Program-made: the position numbers and the translations under genes
Part shown: positions 1-8,555 of the stretch, piece by piece
How the letters are laid out: each line of letters opens with the position of its first letter
Position numbering within the stretch: the first letter of the stretch is position 1
The notes under the pieces: model-generated
The model's input: only the letters and a program-made list of their open reading frames with translations
What the model was told of the DNA's origin: nothing
Database searches by the model: none
Assembly (NCBI GenBank): GCA_002887195.1
Contig: PJAB01000102.1
Span: 1 to 42,926 of the forward strand
Direction: 5' to 3'
Source: Chrysochromulina parva
Lineage: Eukaryota; Haptophyta; Prymnesiales; Chrysochromulinaceae
Length of the DNA stretch: 42,926 bases

Positions 1-14
1 GCCACGACACTGTC

Positions 15-59
15 GTCTCTCGACGCCGCCGTCGTCACGCGACGGCGGCGTCGAGTGAC
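15..59. repeat. Near-perfect inverted repeat (hairpin)
   Basis: Two 16-nt arms (19-34 and 40-55) are exact reverse complements around a 5-nt loop (35-39). Three more pairs form beyond one mismatch, so the structure spans 15-59. It is very GC-rich and would fold strongly as DNA or RNA. It lies at the edge of the window, so it could be a natural palindrome or an assembly end effect. No function is assigned. Confidence 0.85.
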
Positions 60-64
60 TTCTT

Positions 65-442
65 TTGCGTTCCCTTCGGGGGGCGCGCCAACGGGCGCGT
101 CTCTACACCTCCGACTCCCTATGCGACGACGGCGGCCCCGGCACCGAGTGCGCAGACTGCATCTACGGCACCGACTGCGCCGACTGCGGCCCGCGATTCC
201 CGCGTCCTCCACCCATCTGCGCCGAGACGTGCAACTGGGCTTCCGACGCCGATTGCGACGGCGGCAGCCCCGACTCGGAGTTCCGCCCGGCCCCAGGCCG
301 AAGGCATGTGGACCGACCAATCGTCACATGTTGTAAGGTGGCATTGTGCGAGCGTCCTGTACATAACCAGTCTAAGAACAAAAGTTCTAAAGGAAGAGCT
401 ACACACCACCGAAACGACAAACGACAAACGGGGGTGGGGTAG
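65..442 (+). pseudogene. Fragment of a Cys-rich CDDGGPG-repeat protein
   Basis: The open frame translates to a Cys-rich repeat with the pattern CDDGGPGTE..DC...TDCADCGPR at about 120-204, followed by a second repeat CAETCNWASDADCDGG..DSEF at about 219-283. This repeat type (C-x3-C, SD.DCDDGGPG.E, C..GTDC.DCG) is one I associate with secreted or surface proteins of haptophytes and other algae. The second copy breaks off where its last Cys cluster is expected, and the frame then runs into non-coding-looking sequence. No ATG precedes it; the frame opens just after a stop at 56-58, inside the hairpin arm. It is either the last exon of a gene off the left edge or a decayed remnant. Function is unknown. 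Confidence 0.5.
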
Positions 443-620
443 CCGCGCCGGCCGGTGATGAAGTACCATGAAGGCGTCAACCGGAACCGCGCGAATTGAA
501 CAATCGATGTGGTACATGTGACACAGCCCTCTCGCAATCGCGCCATGAGTCGCGCGCGCGCATGTTGGTCACGTGAAAATTATTCATTCACGAAAGTTGG
601 CCACGGGTCCGTCTAGTGAA

Positions 621-626
621 TATAAA
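621..626 (+). promoter_or_regulatory. Possible TATA box of the phosphatase gene
   Basis: A TATAAA hexamer lies 51 bp upstream of the phosphatase ATG (677), in an otherwise GC-rich stretch. The spacing suits a core promoter with a very short 5' leader. The evidence is only the motif and its position. Confidence 0.35.
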
Positions 627-676
627 GCCGCCAGGATCTGCAACAATTTCTGCAACCTCTCCCGCCTCGTACCTTG

Positions 677-1387
677 ATGGCGCCGACTTCTTTTGAGGCA
701 TTCCGGGAGTACACAGGCTGGAAGCGCCCGGGTCACGACCACGGCTGCCCTCCAGTGGAGGTCGTGCCCGGCGTGTGGACGGCGCACTACCACGATATCG
801 ACACGCATGAGAAGCTCGTCGCCGCAACGAAGGGGGCACCCATCAAGCTGGTAGTGAACTCCGCTTTGTCCCAGTGCGCATGCCGCACTGGGTTCTACGG
901 GCCGGACGTGATCGTCATGGAGATCGATTTGGAGGACGACCCGAACGAGCGCAAATATTTCGACCAAGGGAAACCGTCGACGAGCACGGTCGCGGATAAG
1001 TCGGTGCCGCTCAAGCTCCGCTGCGCGGGTGATGCGAAGAAAGATTTCACAGCGGTATCCATGGCGATCGAAGCTGTGCTTGCTTCGGGCGGACACGTCC
1101 TCATCCACTGCATGGCCTCGCTCTCGCGCTCCGCCGCCTTCGTCCTCTCCCACGTCATGCGCACCCGTAACCTGACGCTCCTCGAGGCGGCGCAAGTGGT
1201 GAAGCCCAAATGGGACGCCCTCTGGCCCTGCGACCGGTTCGCGTTCCAGCTGATCGAGTACGAGTCCGAGCTCGCAAAGCCGTATCGCTTCTCGCGGGCG
1301 GAGTTGACCACACTCCTTGTCCAGGCGGCAGCGTCCGGTGCGGCTGTGGCGGTCCTACTGCTGACGGCGCTCCAGCGCCTCGCATGA
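677..1387 (+). CDS. Dual-specificity protein phosphatase-like, tail-anchored
   Basis: Single-exon frame of 236 residues, starting at the first ATG. The cysteine-phosphatase signature HC-x5-R is present as HCMASLSRS, with catalytic Cys about 145 and Arg about 151. The Gly usual in the middle of the P-loop is Ser here. Downstream, a helical stretch (LLEAAQVVKPKWDALWP) matches the usual DUSP layout, in which this region packs behind the P-loop. An acidic stretch near residue 85 (EIDLEDD) could supply the general-acid Asp. The last 25 residues form one hydrophobic helix (LLVQAAASGAAVAVLLL) ending in a few polar residues, so the enzyme is probably anchored by its C-terminus in an organelle or ER membrane facing the cytosol. 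Family assignment is firm; substrate and location are inferred. Confidence 0.8.
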   Translation: MAPTSFEAFREYTGWKRPGHDHGCPPVEVVPGVWTAHYHDIDTHEKLVAATKGAPIKLVVNSALSQCACRTGFYGPDVIVMEIDLEDDPNERKYFDQGKPSTSTVADKSVPLKLRCAGDAKKDFTAVSMAIEAVLASGGHVLIHCMASLSRSAAFVLSHVMRTRNLTLLEAAQVVKPKWDALWPCDRFAFQLIEYESELAKPYRFSRAELTTLLVQAAASGAAVAVLLLTALQRLA

Positions 1388-2200
1388 GATCTTGCCCGCT
1401 CTGGGTACGATAGGGACACGGATAGACTCGAGGCATGGCACTTAGACGGCAGACGCGGCATGGGACGCGGGCAGGACGCGGGCCGGCGTACGCCACTGCC
1501 GCGGGGCCATCGCCTCTGGGGTCTAGGCTCTAGGGCGTCGCTTGGGGCGGGTCGACGGCCGTGCTGACTCGATGACTCCTCACTGACTGCAGTGCATGGG
1601 ATCAGGCGTGTCAGCCTGACCAGTGTCCATGTGCCCCGCCGACTTTAGCGTTTAGGCGACCCGGGTAGCGGGTTGCTGACTTGCTCGTCCCAGGGCCGCC
1701 AACGAAGGCGCGCACTTTATGATCAAGAAGCAAAGCTTTCCTCTCGACCCACACGCGCTTCCAGACACAGGCATTTCCCCACAGGTGGAACGCCAGATTG
1801 GGCGCGCATGCTCGTGCATGCAACCGGGACAAGTATCTCGGTGACTCGGTCCCTTAACCGCTTTCTCTACACGCAGTGCAAAAAAGCTGCGTATGACATG
1901 CGACCCTCCAACATACAATACTGGGGTCTGGGCCACTACAATGTTCCCCGGGTACAAAGTATAGTGGCTTTAGTGGGCCGGGGCTGGTTTTTGGTGTTGG
2001 TAATCGAAAGGTGTTTGTTAAGGGGGTAGGTCTGACCTACCCCCTTAGTGTTTGCGACGGCGCTCCGAACTGTGCGGCGGCTTTCGAGGCGATTGCTGCT
2101 CCAGGAGCTCGTGCCGGACGTCCGCGTCTCACGAGCGTCACACGTTCACTTAACCCTTCGGCAGGCGGTCGGGCACGGCTGAGGCTGATCCGCCGGCAGC
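1388..2200. other. Intergenic region between phosphatase and GSK3
   Basis: No frame here looks coding: the open stretches are short, overlap on both strands and show no recognisable motif. The only clear structure is the hairpin at 2019-2047. The right end should contain the GSK3 promoter and 5' leader. Confidence 0.5.
2019..2047. repeat. 13-bp stem, 3-nt loop hairpin upstream of GSK3
   Basis: Arms 2019-2031 (taagggggtaggt) and 2035-2047 are perfect reverse complements with a CTG loop. It lies about 154 bp before the GSK3 start codon, in the presumed promoter or leader. It could be a regulatory palindrome, a structured RNA element or a small mobile-element remnant; the sequence does not decide. 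Confidence 0.8.
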
Positions 2201-3482
2201 ATGGCTGGCTCAAGCAGCGACCCATCTAGCGCAATGGGAGCCCTCAAGATCGGTAAACCCAAGGAGGAGCCAAATCAGTGCATCTCTGTCCATGCTTGCG
2301 CGCGCGCGCGCGCTCCCTGACACCTTGGCGCTCTGCGCTAGAACCCGGCGGTGCGAGCTGAGACGCTGCTGAGACGCTGCTGAGATGCTGCTGAGCCGCA
2401 CAGCCATGCAATCCTGACGCGCCTCGCCCGTGCCGCTGCTCTCAGACGGGGCCCCAGACCCATCGAAGTGGATCTTCGAGAACACTCACGAGATCGGCAA
2501 CGGGTCCTTTGGCGTCGTTTACCGGGCGTCCATCAAGGACTCGCACCCCGTCAAGGAGGTGGCCATCAAAAAGGTGCTGCAGGACAAACGCTTTAAGAAC
2601 CGAGAGTTGCAGATCATGAAGATGCTCGACCAGTCCAACGTGACGACGCTGCTGCACTACTTCTACACGGAGGGCGACAAGCCGGATGAGACTTACCTCA
2701 ACTTGGTCATGGACTTCATCCCGAAGACGGTCTACCAGATGTCGCGCGAGTACGCCAAGGCTAAGAAGGCCTTCCCCACGCTGTTCATGAAGCTGTATAC
2801 GTACCAGCTGTGCCGCTCGCTCGCGTATATCCACTCGCTGGGCATCTGCCACCGCGACATCAAGCCGCAGAACCTGCTCGTGCACCCGGACACGCACATG
2901 CTCAAGCTGTGCGACTTTGGCTCCGCCAAGATCCTCGTCAAGGCTGAGCCCAACGTGTCGTACATTTGCTCGCGCTACTACCGCGCGCCCGAGCTCATCT
3001 TTGGCGCGACGGACTACACGTGCTGCATCGACGTGTGGTCGGCTGGCTGCGTGCTCGCCGAGCTTCTGCTGGGCGTGCCCCTCTTCCCCGGCGAGAGCGG
3101 CGTCGACCAGCTCGTCGAGATCATCAAGGTCCTCGGTACGCCCACGCTCGACGAGATCCAATCGATGAACCAAAACTACTCCGAGTATAAGTTCCCACAG
3201 GTGAAGCCGCACCCGTGGAGCAAGGTCTTCCGGCCGCGCACGCCGGAGAACGCCATCGACCTGGTGTCTAAGTTCCTCAAATACGCGCCCGACACCCGCA
3301 TAAAGCCGCTCGAGGCGTGTGCCATGCCCATTTTCGACGAGCTGCGCGACCCGAGCCTGCGCCTCCCCGCCAACCAGCCGCCGCCGCCGCTGTTCGACTT
3401 CAAGCCGCAGGAGCTCTTCGAGCACCCGCAATCGCTGAAGGCGAAGCTCATCCCCGACTGGTACAAGGCGGGCCAGCAGTAG
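2201..3482 (+). CDS. GSK3: Glycogen synthase kinase 3 (GSK3/shaggy), two exons
   Basis: Ser/Thr kinase of the CMGC group. Exons 2201-2252 and 2446-3482 join in phase to give 362 residues; the donor is G|GTAAAC and the acceptor CTCTCAG. The second exon has no ATG before the kinase domain, so exon 1 supplies the start. Key features: glycine loop GNGSFGVV (35-42), VAIKK (Lys near 59), HRDIKPQN (catalytic Asp about 155), DFGSAK (174-179), and the activation-loop Tyr in [13 protein letters not shown] (about 190), the autophosphorylated Tyr of GSK3. The Arg/Arg/Lys pocket that binds primed substrates is present (FKNREL, HRD, SAK). The family's N-terminal inhibitory Ser motif (R-x-x-S before the domain) is absent from the short N-terminus. 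The C-lobe and tail are complete. The intron includes three copies of an 11-bp repeat. Confidence 0.95.
2253..2445 (+). other. GSK3 intron 1 (GT-AG, 193 nt)
   Basis: Donor GGTAAAC and acceptor CTCTCAG give a phase-1 intron that restores the frame into the kinase domain. It contains a CG dinucleotide run near 2300, three tandem 11-bp units (ctgagacgctg and one variant) at 2358-2390, and a CTGAC branch-point candidate near 2414. Confidence 0.8.
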
Positions 3483-3749
3483 GCGGCGCGCCGTGCCGCC
3501 GCGCCGCACCGCCGCGCCCTCCGCCGCTACCACCACCGCCACCGGGCGCAGGGGCGGACCCGCCTGCGGGAGGAGGATGGCACACACTGCCTCTCCACTC
3601 TCCTACGGGCCCGCCGCGCCTGGAGCAGCAGCAGCAGCCGCGGAGCGCGCACGGGCGCCCTGACTCGCCGAGAGGGGCGGCGCTCCGGGAAGGGGGTGCG
3701 GCAGATATGGCAGCTCCAGGAGGGAGGAGGCATTCGTCACGACCACATC

Positions 3750-3797
3750 CACAAACGTGCCCTATGTGACGTTATGTCAACATTGGGCACGTTTGTG
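3750..3797. repeat. 13-bp perfect inverted repeat with inner TGAC/GTCA dyad
   Basis: Arms 3750-3762 (cacaaacgtgccc) and 3785-3797 (gggcacgtttgtg) are exact reverse complements around a 22-nt loop. The loop itself has a small dyad, TGAC-GTTAT-GTCA. It lies about 270 bp after the GSK3 stop and could be a 3'-end RNA structure or a DNA-binding palindrome. Confidence 0.8.
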
Positions 3798-3800
3798 CGG

Positions 3801-3826
3801 CGTGTGGGCACGCGTGTGCCCGCACG
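3801..3826. repeat. 16-bp perfect palindrome in a 26-bp dyad
   Basis: 3806-3821 reads GGGCACGCGTGTGCCC, a perfect palindrome. Four more pairs form outside one T:G mismatch. It starts 4 bp after the previous inverted repeat and reuses its GGGCAC word, so the two probably arose together or bind the same factor. Confidence 0.8.
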
Positions 3827-4392
3827 TTAATACAGCGATGCATGTGAGCATGTGTGACTGCGCGCGGACGCGCAGACGTAGAGTGCCTGTTCGGCGATTC
3901 GCCGAGGCCTGAAGTCTCGCGGCGGTCGACGACGAGAGTGTGTCGAACATTCAGGTGTCGTTTGTATTTGATCTGTAATATGTTTTTTGTCGTTATGTCC
4001 GGTCGTAAACATGAATACTAATAAGGATTCAATTCAGAACGGCCGCTCGGCCGTCGTCCCACGTCCGGTCCCCGTTCCGCCGGTCCGGTCGCGACCCCCC
4101 GGCCCCCGCGCCCCGGCCCCGCCCGCCCGCGCCGCCCGCGCCCGCCGGAAGGCGCGGTACGACCGGCGCGCCGGGTCGACGCGCGCGGTCCGTCTACGCG
4201 CGGTCCGCGGCCGCGGGCCCCGAGCCGGGGCGCGGGAACGATCCGCGGACGCGGGCGACCGCCTTTACCGGGTTCCTTTCGGCTTTTGTCGTTTCCCCGC
4301 CGCCCGACGTTCCGGCGGGGTTCGAACCGTTACGGCCGCGTTATATCTTATAAACGAAACGTATTAACCTAATTATAACTAAGTCAGTAAGT

Positions 4393-5589
4393 CTAAGAAG
4401 CGGGATGTTTCGGTCGCGAGCGGGGAAGTGGGGCCGCCGCCGCAACCGCACCAGCCCCAGCTGCATGAGCCCGAATCATCCCCGGGCGCATCGGCATCCA
4501 AGGCTGGAGCGCACGAAACCACAACGCACCCATCCGCTGCGCACCGCCCAGCGCCGGGTGTATGCCGTCCTTGACGAGGTGCTCGCAGGTGACGGCTGCG
4601 CTCATGTTGACGCATGCGATGCGCGCGGTGGCGCTGCACGAGAGCGTGCTCCACTGCGCGCAGATCGCATACAACTGATGGGCAAGCTCGGCCTCATGGG
4701 CGCGGCGTGCACTACGCTGTCTAGCTGCGGCGTCCTCCCCGTCTTTCGTCTTGCGGACGCGGCAGTAAGGAATGGGCGTGGCCAGCACGATGCGCACCTT
4801 TGGGCTGGCTGTGCACAGCCACTGCACGATGGTGCTCACGCGCCGTGCGATGGCACCGATGTGCTCTGGCGGCGGTTTGCCGCCGCGGGGGCTCACCAAG
4901 CGCTTCGTGAGGTCATTCGTGCCCAAATGCACGAGAGCGACATCAGGCAGCTCACGGGCCGAGGTGAGCCGACGGAGCCATTCGTCAAGGGCACCACGCT
5001 GCGGCTGACGCTCATGACCGCGCAGCACCTGCCGCGACGTCCAGCCCCAGTGACCTTCGTGCCGCTGCGCCGCCACGGGCCAGTCGGGAGCATCACGGAC
5101 GAGCACGCCAGCCGTCGCGTTGCGCTGCAGCTGCTTATCATAGACGCCGTGCATGGATCCGACCCAGCGCACGCGATGCCCATTTTCCTCAAACAATTGG
5201 TGCAAGTGGAAGCGGTACGATCGCTGCTTCATGCCACCATCGGTGATCGAGTCGCCGAGCGGAAGTAGTGTCACCGCGTTTGGCTTAGCCACATTACCGG
5301 CGGCGATTCCCGCCGCCTGTGTTCGCGCCTTGGAGTGCGATCGCCACACTTGAGCACGTAGCTCGTCAAGAAAAAGACCTGCATACCTGGCCGCCGCCTC
5401 TGGCATGCAGTCCGTCAATGTAGTGGCGTCCGAGATCTCGCAAAGCCACGCTGAGAGCTGCGCGACGGATGCTTGACCAGACGCAAGTCGCTGTGATATC
5501 AACGGCAAACTGTTGGCGACAAACCTGCCACGTTCAGAGCTGACCTTTCCGCAGCTCAGCGGCAGCGCGTGCACCGTGGGGCTGTGCAT
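4393..5589 (-). CDS. SGNH/GDSL-type hydrolase (esterase/lipase-like)
   Basis: 398 residues, starting at the only ATG before an upstream in-frame stop at 5605-5607. The SGNH blocks are present in order: LLPLGDSITDGG (nucleophile Ser 114), a Gly in GHWGWTS (about 182), HLGTNDL (Asn 225) and KDGIHP (Asp 341, His 344). These give the full Ser-Gly-Asn-His set and the catalytic Asp/His pair, so the enzyme should be active on an ester or acetyl group. The substrate cannot be told from sequence. Residues 1-100 are an extra helical N-terminal region without an obvious signal peptide. The last 30 residues are Ala/Pro-rich and probably disordered. The start codon lies in one copy of a 41-bp tandem duplication (5552-5641). 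Confidence 0.88.
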   Translation of the reverse strand: MHSPTVHALPLSCGKVSSERGRFVANSLPLISQRLASGQASVAQLSAWLCEISDATTLTDCMPEAAARYAGLFLDELRAQVWRSHSKARTQAAGIAAGNVAKPNAVTLLPLGDSITDGGMKQRSYRFHLHQLFEENGHRVRWVGSMHGVYDKQLQRNATAGVLVRDAPDWPVAAQRHEGHWGWTSRQVLRGHERQPQRGALDEWLRRLTSARELPDVALVHLGTNDLTKRLVSPRGGKPPPEHIGAIARRVSTIVQWLCTASPKVRIVLATPIPYCRVRKTKDGEDAAARQRSARRAHEAELAHQLYAICAQWSTLSCSATARIACVNMSAAVTCEHLVKDGIHPALGGAQRMGALWFRALQPWMPMRPGMIRAHAAGAGAVAAAAPLPRSRPKHPAS

Positions 5590-5641
5590 CGCGCTTCTCG
5601 CAGCTCAGCCGCGCGCACCGTGGGGCTGTGCATCGCGCTTC
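5552..5641. repeat. Tandem duplication over the SGNH hydrolase start codon
   Basis: Copy A (5552-5560 plus 5566-5597, with a 5-nt insertion) and copy B (5601-5641) match over 41 nt with one mismatch. Each copy carries the gene's ATG context on the minus strand. The ATG of copy B (5633) lies 44 nt upstream and opens a short frame out of phase with the hydrolase, running past its start. If transcription begins upstream of copy B, this would act as an overlapping upstream ORF. Confidence 0.8.
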
Positions 5642-6078
5642 CTTGATGCGGCCTTCGCGCCGTTTTGGGCACCTGCGCGAAGAAAAGACTTATGAGTCAT
5701 GTTTGTTTTCCTATCCCCGAGCATATTACGTGTGTCCGAATTTCGTGCCGGCGCATGGGCACACCAAGTATCGCCCTGTGTGTGCCTTTGCCCCGGCTTC
5801 TTGAGCTCTCGAGCTCGTCCGCTGCTCCGCTCAGACACAAATATGCTGCTGCTCGTACTGCGTTGCTTCTCAGCAGCAGAGAGAGGTGCCGAACGCTCGG
5901 CTCGGCGGCGGCCCAGCACGTAGGCAAGCACAAGAGCACAGAACCTGTTTTGGTAGTCATCTTGTAGTCGTTCTAAGTCGTATGAGATTCCTGCTCGAGC
6001 CAGGCCCTTAGAGCCGACGTTGGATTGGCGCACGCCGCTTTCGTACAACCGCAAGGCATCCTTCAGCGAACCTCCGCC
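5642..6078. other. Region between SGNH hydrolase and homeodomain gene
   Basis: Contains the upstream region of the hydrolase gene and the presumed 3' UTR of the homeodomain gene, both on the minus strand. The homeodomain frame stays open past its TGA (6081-6079) down to a stop at 5605, but nothing recognisable is encoded there. I treat it as UTR. Confidence 0.45.
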
Positions 6079-6996
6079 TCAGCCGAGGAGCGAAGCTCCG
6101 GCCGCTCTGTCCGTCGGGAAGGGGGCGTCGGCGCCGCTGCCGCTCCTGCTCGTGCTGCTGCTGCTGCTGCTACTACTCCGCTGCATATCGGCACATGCGC
6201 TGAGGAGAAGGAGTGCGTCGACGCTCGTCGCTTCCGTCTCGACAGGGCCAGCAGCGGCAGCATGCGCTTGCGCTGGTGCTGCAGCCACGGGCACAGCAGC
6301 AGTGAAGAAGGGAGTGGGTAGGTGGTTGGCGGCGTTGGGCGGCATTTGCGAGGTCGCAGCCGCGTGCCACCAGTCAGGAGGTCCGCCCAAGTGGGACGGC
6401 AGCGGCTGGCGACGCGACGACGGTGACGGCAGCGGTGACGACGCCAGGCTGCCCGTTGGTACGAACGTCTGACTGTCGTCATTGCTAGAGGAGTTGCCTG
6501 CGTGACACGCCGCAGCGGCGGGCGCCCAGCCACCACCTACGATGGCGTTGACCTGCTGCTGGAGAGCCTGCATGAGCAGCGCAGCGGCGCCGGGGCTCAG
6601 CTGGCCCGCCGCGACCGCCTGCGGCAGCATAGCGAGGGCTTGCGAAATGGCCACCGCCGGGTCTCGATCTCTGTTGTTGGAGCCGCACATAGCCATCAGT
6701 CCGCCCAGGCGCGACATGAGGAGCGGCAGCGTCGAGACCGTGCCGACGCCGCCCCAACCAGCGGGCGCGTTCTGCCAATCGGACGAGTCCGCTCGATGCT
6801 GCGCAGCAGGGGCCAACGACGAGACCGTATCGGGAAGCGACGGGTCCTCCGAGGGCATGCGCGCCGCGGCATTCATGCACTCTTGCCATGCAGCCTGCTG
6901 CTGCTGCTGCAGGCACTGCTGCGGCTGCATGTTCGAGGGCGCTGGCCGATGCGCCTGGCGCTGCTGCTCCTCAAATTGGCGCTGCTGCTGCTCCAG

Positions 6997-7045
<49 letters not shown>

Positions 7046-8100
7046 GCTCGGTGCTGCTCGGCACGCAGCAGCGGCGCGAACGCGTGCACCAGGTGCGCGG
7101 CGGTGACTGGGTACGCGTGCCCATGGGCCGCCTCGGCGGCGGCGAACTGGCGAAGGCCCGGCGGCGGCATCGTCTGCGGGGGTAGCATCGGGCCGCTGTT
7201 CTGATGCTGCGCTTGGAAACAAGCCTGATTTTGCCACGCAGATGCAGGCGCTGACGGGAGCTGCGAGGGCAGGATGATGGGTGTGTCCACCTTCTTCGGC
7301 TTGATGAGCGGCTTTCCTAGCGGCACACCCTCATTGGGTGGTTGCCGCGCGGTCGGCGATCGCTCTTCACTCTGCATCTGGACTATGAGCCTGCTGTCGC
7401 TGAAGTCAGATTCATCTCCTAGCAGCGACAGCTCGCCGCCCTCATTAGGCTTGAGCAGGCGCTGTCGCCGGTTCTGGAACCAGATTTGCACGGAGCGTGG
7501 CGTCATGCCAAGCTCGTTCGAGAGCGCCTGACGCTTTTCAAAGCTCGGTAGAGGATCGTCATCTGCGACAGAGGCGAGGGTGCAGCAGGCGGCGGTCAGA
7601 GCGCGCGCAAGCATGGGCCAGGGCACGCGCAGACGGGGAACTCATGGACTGATGAGGTTGGAATGCGGGGCTGGGCAGGAGCGTCGCGCACCAAAGTTTG
7701 TGAGTAGCACGTAAAGCTGTTGGCGTGAGATTTTGCATCGCTTGAATTTGGGGACCTTAAGCTCGCGATCGAGGCGCGCAGTAGTCGCCGCGGCCGTCGT
7801 CATCAGCCGAACAAGGCCGTCCCTCCACTTTTCTTCTGTGATTGTCATCACGCTGAGAAAATGCATTCTGCGCTTGGAGAAAACAATCTCAAACAGCTCC
7901 TGACGGATTTCCCGCCAGAGAAGCTTCTTCAAGCGAGTTGCATTCGTGGGCTTGATGGGTTTTCGTTCGCTCTTGTTTAGGTACCAGTGAGTTTGCTTGC
8001 AAGCTTCTGTACGAGCCCCGCGCAAGCAAGCAAGCAAGCAAGCAGCTTGCTTGCTTGCTTGCCCCGCGCCGCGCCGCGGCATCTCATCTGCACATGACAT
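6079..8100 (-). CDS. Homeodomain transcription factor with polyQ tract, two exons
   Basis: Exon 1 (8100-7692) and exon 2 (7562-6079) join in phase across a 129-nt GT-AG intron to give about 630 residues. The join rebuilds a complete homeodomain at about residues 118-178: basic arm KFKRCKISRQQL, helix 1 QLYVLLTNF, the loop DDDPLPSFEKR with canonical spacing, and recognition helix TPRSVQIWFQNRRQR with invariant Trp, Phe, Asn and Arg. Neither exon alone holds it. C-terminal to the domain lie an acidic patch (DESDFSD), a 14-Gln run (CAG repeat at 7000-7041), further Gln/Ala-rich sequence and a Ser run near the end, typical of a transactivation region. A nuclear DNA-binding regulator is inferred. 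The start is uncertain: ATGs at 8100 and 7866 are both possible, and an AAGC/TTGC hairpin lies between them. Confidence 0.82.
7000..7041. repeat. CTG/CAG trinucleotide repeat (14 units)
   Basis: Fourteen uninterrupted CTG units on the plus strand encode 14 Gln in the homeodomain protein. They are flanked by shorter interrupted CTG runs (about 6950-6998 and 6890-6915). Pure triplet arrays of this size often vary in length between strains. Confidence 0.9.
7563..7691 (-). other. Intron inside the homeodomain (GT-AG, 129 nt)
   Basis: On the minus strand the donor is TTTG|GTGCGC and the acceptor TCTGTCGCAG, with a CTGAC branch-point candidate and a pyrimidine-rich stretch. The intron is phase 1 and falls between helix 1 and the loop before helix 2. 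Confidence 0.8.
8022..8062. repeat. AAGC/TTGC inverted tetranucleotide repeat
   Basis: An 18-nt GCAA-type array (8022-8039) is followed, after 5 nt, by its exact reverse complement (8045-8062). It lies in the 5' part of the homeodomain gene model, where translation gives an odd Ala/Cys/Leu/Lys stretch. It is therefore more likely 5' UTR than coding and could form a leader hairpin. Confidence 0.8.
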
Positions 8101-8170
8101 TTTCTTACGCAACCTGCCGCGCCGCCACGCACTTTTGTTGCCAGTTAGGTGTAGATTTGTGTAGATACCC

Positions 8171-8238
8171 AAAAGTCAAGTCAACAAGTCACTCTTGTAC
8201 ATAAAATCATAAATGACTTGAAACATGACTTGACTTTT
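8171..8238. repeat. 13-bp inverted repeat, 42-nt spacer
   Basis: Arms 8171-8183 (aaaagtcaagtca) and 8226-8238 (tgacttgactttt) are exact reverse complements. The core GACTTGACT recurs in the 20-bp tandem repeat at 8516-8555, so this word appears at least three times in the divergent intergenic region. Confidence 0.8.
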
Positions 8239-8515
8239 AGTGACTTATTTCTCACCGACATGTGTACTTGTAACTTGAATGTTGTTTGCGTGTAGAATGT
8301 TGCTCATTGGTTCGCCCGGAACCCCATAAAACAGGCCGCAGGCGCCCAGTAGCGGAAACTACATGTACGCCCGCAAGGACCGCGCCACGAAGGACGGGGC
8401 GTGTTACGGCGTGCGTCGGCGTCAATTGGTCGGCGTCGCAGGTGCGTCGAACATCGGAGCGCGGTGAAGCTGAAGGGGACCTCGAGACGGCCCCTACAAA
8501 GTACAAAGCACCACA

Positions 8516-8555
8516 AGCTACATGTAGACTTGACTAGCTACATGTAGACTTGACT
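8516..8555. repeat. Perfect 2 x 20-bp tandem repeat
   Basis: Two identical 20-bp units, each made of the palindrome CTACATGTAG followed by ACTTGACT. Palindrome-bearing tandem units upstream of a gene suggest protein-binding sites, though a small satellite or element end is possible. Confidence 0.85.

Larger units (their letters stand above)
3483..4392. other. GSK3 downstream region with palindromes and a GC-rich patch
   Basis: No convincing coding frame. The proximal part is probably GSK3 3' UTR. Two palindromic elements lie at 3750-3826 (listed separately). From about 4020 the texture changes: long runs of CCG/CCC and CGCG words up to about 4260, then a short AT-rich stretch (TTATATCTTATAAACG) near 4343. 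This patch resembles those at about 13750-14300, 17280-17560 and the right edge. Confidence 0.5.

Noticed and set aside
2442..3587. 381-codon minus-strand frame opposite GSK3
   Set aside because: Antisense shadow of a strongly conserved kinase; Val/Leu/Arg-rich with no domain.
4319..4328. GGTTCGAACC, resembling a tRNA T-loop
   Set aside because: Flanks do not pair as a T stem on either strand, and no anticodon or D arm fits.
5605..6054. In-frame continuation of the homeodomain ORF past its TGA (stop-codon readthrough)
   Set aside because: The downstream 158 codons show no conserved-looking domain and the TGA context is not a known readthrough signal.
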